Below, piece by piece: positions 59,902-64,000 of a DNA stretch of 64,000 nt (the first letter of the stretch is position 1; each line of letters opens with the position of its first letter). A program made the position numbers and the translations under genes. The notes under the pieces were generated by a model, which had not been told where the DNA came from, did not search any database, and saw only the letters and a list, made by a program, of their open reading frames with translations. Location: assembly GCA_024138025.1 (NCBI GenBank), contig JAMXBD010000236.1:62001-126000 (forward strand), written 5' to 3'. This DNA is from Combretum micranthum (taxonomy: Eukaryota; Streptophyta; Magnoliopsida; Myrtales; Combretaceae).

Positions 59902-60104
59902 ACATCAATAATCCCTATAGGGTTGATCCCAAACAATTCGTTGATTACTGTCTTGGTGAAAAGCATGATGATCTCAACAAGCTCAAGCAATACTTTCACA
60001 GCTTCAGCTACATCCCCAACATCCAATCCATAAAATTCACAGCCTCCTTTGATGACATGCTTGAGGCTGTCATTAAAGTCTACTAAAAGAACTTTCTCTA
60101 TCAT
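59900..60104 (-). pseudogene. Gene-like fragment inside Pack-MULE
   Basis: The minus strand is open from an ATG at 60104 through about 68 sensible codons (VLLVDFNDSLKHV, GDVAEAVKVLLEL, INELFGINPIGI) before entering the CT microsatellite. Amphipathic helices and normal composition suggest it derives from a real protein. I cannot name the family. It has no visible TATA box, no 3' part and no introns of its own. It is most likely a captured exon fragment. Expression is unknown. Confidence 0.4.
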
Positions 60105-60884
60105 TAAATAGTAGATTTGGAGCTAAATGAAAAAATAGTCCAAGAAATAAAAAGGAGCTAAATATAGGACAAAATCAATCATCTTCGTTTTCATAATCAT
60201 GAAATCCCCATTTTCTCTCTCTAACTTACTCTCTCTAACAAACAATGGATAACCGCTATTGAAGACCCATCACATTCCTTAGTCCGACGACCCCCTCACT
60301 ATAAGATGAAACCATACTAAGTCAACTTGCATATCCACCATCTTCAACCTCAACACAACACCTTCACACTGACCTCACTCCCTCCACATGCCGACCATTG
60401 CGTGAGCTCTAACATACACAATTGCACAACAACCACCAACTAAAGTCGCATCATTCAACTCCATCGGTGAATTCCAGCCACCATCACCAACATGATGAGA
60501 CTTATCACCCAACACAACCAATCACCATCATTCACAAAATAAACCACTCAATATCGTTACCGTAACCCTAACACAAACCAAAGTCGTGCTGTCAAATTGA
60601 GGAAGGAGATGGGCAAACTTAGTTTGTTTTTATGGTTGAAATGATTGCCATGTGGTGAAGGGATTAGTGGAGTTTTTGGTTTTTTTTTTTTTTTAACTTT
60701 TCTATGTGGTTATTTGATTTTAGTTTCTCTTGTTTTGTTTTGTCTTTTTTGTTTGTTTGTTTTTTTTTTTGAAGAAGAAGGAAAGAGAGAGAAAGGGGAG
60801 AGAGGAAGAGAGAAAACATAAGAAGGAAAGAAAAAACAAGGAAAAAATCCACATAATAAGTAGAAAATATTTATTTGATATAAA

Positions 60885-61026
60885 TTCTTTGCCATGTCAG
60901 CATATGGCTAGACTTTTGATTGGATGGAAGATTTAAAAAGTTTAGGAAATTTTGTAGGCTGAATTTTTTTTAAAGTACAAAACTATTATATCAAGAAAAT
61001 TCAGGTACTCTTAACGAAATTAATCT
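60885..61026 (-). repeat. Right terminal inverted repeat
   Basis: Inverted partner of 59646-59790, about 75 percent identical by eye, with a few small gaps. Confidence 0.85.
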
Positions 61027-61039
61027 AGTAAAATTTACA

Positions 61040-64000
61040 AGAGAACTTTTTTATTTTATTTTATTTATTAATTAATAATATAAGATAAATTGAAAAGTTT
61101 AATTCTCTTTCATCTCATAACTTTTTAAAAAAAATATAGTAGGAAAAAAATTAATTTCAATTATACTTTCCATTTTTTCTGTGCATATTATATTATGATT
61201 AAGAGTTATTATACAAAAAACAAAAACTTACTTTCCTTATTTCTTATAATATTCATTAGGTAATTCAAGTTTTTTATAATTGTTGGAAGCAAAACTATAG
61301 TTTTTCAAAACCATTTAATATAAGTTGTAGAAACTTTCGTTTCTAAGTTTCAATTTTATCAAGAGTAAATTGTGTACTTGTAATTTAAAAAAATAAATAA
61401 GAGAAATAGCTTTTTTTTCTCTTTCTTTCTTTTTTTTTTTTTTCGTGCGGCACTTAAAATATCATTGATAAAAAATTAAAAATATATCTAGAAGTATCAA
61501 CATAGGTTCATTCTAATCAACAATATAATTATTGAACTAACGTGTACTGTAGACAAAAATATCCGGGGGTGACTATGTCTTTTGTCCTTGAATGATTGCA
61601 ATTGTTTTCATTAGGCAATATCAAATTATTATTATACCAAAAATTTTGTTGTCCTATGGAATCATCTTTCGATTCTCAAATGAAAATTACCAAGTTCAAA
61701 TCTTTCCTTTTCTACAATAATACCAAAAGAAAAATTAATTTTTTACTAACAGATAATCATTATTGATAAAATATATAGCCAAAAAAATTGTTTTTATGTT
61801 TTACTAACATGTAATTATTACTGATAAAATATATTGCCAAAGTTGCTGTGACTTAGTGCCATGCCCCCCTCCCAAAGGGTAATATGTATAAGAAAAGAGG
61901 GCGGGGGTAGAACTGTCCTATGCTATTGAACTTTTACTTTTTTAATATTACTACGTTCCCTATAATTGTATTTTTTGACTAATTATTGTTCACCATGTCA
62001 TTTTTATAAAGATGGTGGAGAATGATAAATTTGAAAAGTAAAAATTAGATTTGGTCTTCAAATTCCATATACAAAATTAAAAAAAAAAAAAAAAACTTCA
62101 AGTTCTATTTTTGGCAATAAAGGAAAATACCAATATTATCCTTAAGGTAAAATTCTAATACTAAACTTTCTCTATTTTAGTTGATAAAAATAGGAATTCT
62201 TTATAAACCAAACCCAAAATAATTTTATAAGAAAAAAATTAATTATTTTATTTCATTCTATAAAGTCGATTCCACACAATTATATTTAACAGTCTCTTTA
62301 AATTTTACTAATATTATGATATTCTCACATCCAAAGGTGAAGGCTGTAGCCAGGAAATCCGAATTTCAAGGTTCCAAAAGGGTCCAGGATTATAACCGAT
62401 GTTGCATTGATTCCGTGTGACCTCTTCTTGTACCTACATATTAAAGGTACTTTTATCATCATTACAATTTCGTTATTTCCACTATGTTCGGAATGTGAGG
62501 GAAAAATTAAAAGACATAGGGAATAAAATAAAACATCAATTGATTCCTTCAAGGTAATTTATGTCTATGGAATCCTCTCCTTCTCTCTCATTTAAATAAC
62601 TAAACATGACTTAGTACTTGTTGTAGGTATTCTCTCACTGATCGTATAACAAGAAAAAAATTCCACACTTAGTTTAAAGCTACAGTTGTTATAAGATAAT
62701 TATATCTATCGATACTTATAGTATAGAAATTAAGCATAAATGTTATTCCCTGTAGGGAATAGAGATTACTAATACCTACTATTCTCTTATCATTTAATTG
62801 ACAAAATTGAATGGGTTAAGATATCAATATTCACAATTACAAGGCAAGAGTCACAAGTCAAGTTTCCAAAGGATTAACCAAATTGCAAAGCATTTAGATT
62901 TTGAATCCTTATCAAATCATATATGTAATGCCAAAGATAATTCTTCAATTCTCATTTTAGGTTTAACTCTAATCCTCATCATTTATGTTGTCTTATTATG
63001 AGGATTACATGCAACTATATTTGATTGTGTGGATTTATTCACACAAACAATATTTCAATTAATTTGCATGAAATCTAATCAAGAATCACTATTCCAAACT
63101 ATCAATTCAAGATAAACAATAAACCTCATTGAATTCAAGATTGAAAATAATAAATAAAATTCACATGGTTAACCTAGGATTCATTAAAATCTAAATTAAG
63201 AAGCTACTTCTCCATAGGAGAAGTAATATTAACATAAGGAGTAGAAGAAGATAAAGAATAAACATTAACTCTCAATTTTCACAATTCGGTTGAAGCACGC
63301 AATCTTTTCTTGCAAACTAAAATATGTAAGCAATAGTGTAAAATTTGTTGTCCAGCTACCAAGGGGTTCTTCTCCCAAAATGGGAAGATTGAATTCTGGA
63401 AGTTTAGGAAAGTGTCTCGTTCTTGTTTAGCAAGCTAAGGTTCCAAAATAGGCAAGTAGATTTTTAAAATAGGAAAGCGGAAAGGCTCCATAAATGTGGA
63501 AGTTTGAATTTTCAAATCTTTCCAAAAAATCTCAAGTTGCTTTTTTCTTCAAGTACTCATTCTTTCCAATTGTAAGTTGCTTCTTGACGAAACAGAGTGC
63601 TGAGAAGGACATGAGTATGGCATAGATATGTCAATTTCTTTCCAATTGGCCTAAAATTATTTTAGTTTTTCCTTTCCTTTGGAAAAGTTAATTATAATAT
63701 CTTTGCTAGATAAACTCTAAATCTAAGCTTTCCACTTCGAGTTCTTTTAGCTTATCAATGAAAGCACTATCTCTTTTCAAATCGCTACATTCATTTCCAA
63801 TTCTTATGCTTCTTACTTTATCCTTATTTTCTCCTTATAATCCTAAAATAATCTAGTTTAATAAATTTTAAATAGAAGGGCAATTTAATAATATTAGTTT
63901 TTAAGAGAGGGATACTTTTGTCCAACCAACATATCTTTTAAAAATACATTAGTTGGTAGGGAATGTTTAAAAAGACGTAGGAATTGTTAACTACCATATT
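61040..64000. other. AT-rich DNA without recognisable gene
   Basis: Short frames only. The frame 62798-63001 ends in a hydrophobic run (a possible membrane helix) but has no family resemblance and sits in AT-rich DNA. The segment 63330-63830 is less AT-rich, with repeated CTTTCCAATT-like phrases, and may be part of an unidentified element running off the end. Confidence 0.45.

Larger units (their letters stand above)
59646..61026. mobile_element. Pack-MULE-like Mutator element
   Basis: A 1,381-bp element flanked by the 10-bp duplication AGTAAAATTT (59636-59645 and 61027-61036), the size range for Mutator-like transposition. Its ends are inverted repeats of about 140 bases (GGATTAATTTCATT... 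at the left; complement of ...AACGAAATTAATCT at the right), both extending to an inner GTCTAGCCATATG. The centre holds no transposase. It carries a gene-like minus-strand fragment and C-rich DNA unlike the flanks, as expected of an element that has picked up host sequence. Confidence 0.8.

Noticed and set aside
60664..60936. Overlapping Lys/Arg/Phe-rich frames on both strands
   Set aside because: Low-complexity poly-T and GA-rich DNA inside the Pack-MULE. No protein-like composition.
62798..63001. 67-codon frame ending in a hydrophobic run
   Set aside because: No family resemblance, AT-rich codons and no promoter or splice context. The hydrophobic end is expected from T-rich DNA.
1..64000. 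CRISPR arrays, bacterial operons, tRNA or complete rRNA genes
   Set aside because: No spaced direct repeats of CRISPR type, no operon-like gene packing, and no intact cloverleaf or full rRNA sequence. The 5S-like segment is only partial.

Overview
This window looks like nuclear DNA of a dicot-type flowering plant, in a gene-poor, very AT-rich stretch made almost entirely of transposable-element debris. The plant assignment rests on a Ty3/gypsy retrotransposon primed by initiator Met-tRNA, a PIF/Harbinger element with separate Myb/SANT-like and DDE transposase genes, a Mutator-type element with long terminal inverted repeats, a degraded caulimovirid (plant pararetrovirus) copy, a 5S-rRNA-like segment of the kind carried in Cassandra LTRs, and many small foldback/MITE families. 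I found no host protein-coding gene I would defend. The best host-like candidates are an exon-like tail at 755-918 and a gene-like fragment inside the Pack-MULE-like element near 60 kb.

Layout. 1-9 kb: AT-rich DNA with a weak Helitron-like 5' end, an exon-like fragment, a 22-bp perfect hairpin (1633-1701), an alternating purine/pyrimidine tract (2072-2153) and a duplicated AT-rich block (7642/8063). 8969-10397: a short, internally deleted gypsy element with a perfect 5-bp target duplication. 10.8-12 kb: a duplicated block with a 30-bp splice-flanked motif present three times. 12.4-17.9 kb: foldback elements, one about 1.5 kb with unusual cargo, plus a degenerate ~168-bp tandem array. 18.96-20.8 kb: endogenous pararetrovirus fragment (end of RT, RNase H, and a translational-transactivator-like domain). 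20990-25513: a gypsy element with two 585-bp LTRs that has lost most of RT and RNase H but keeps an open integrase frame.

26615-28804: a solo LTR of about 2.2 kb. Two structurally similar LTR-like blocks lie on the minus strand near 42.7-44.7 kb and 50.2-52.7 kb. 38.8-39.9 kb: a foldback element interrupted by a hAT-type element (38992-39741) with an 8-bp target duplication. About 45-48.9 kb: a decayed PIF/Harbinger element with two pseudogenes and a minisatellite between them. 49664-50048: a MITE with TAA target duplication. 53.9-54.6 kb: two foldback elements side by side. 55.7-55.9 kb: Cassandra-like LTR remnant. 59646-61026: Pack-MULE-like element with ~140-bp inverted repeats, a 10-bp target duplication and a gene-like internal fragment.

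No set of genes here works together as a pathway. The functional story is one of layered insertion, deletion and mutational decay. Repeat boundaries and families were judged by eye, and no database search was possible.
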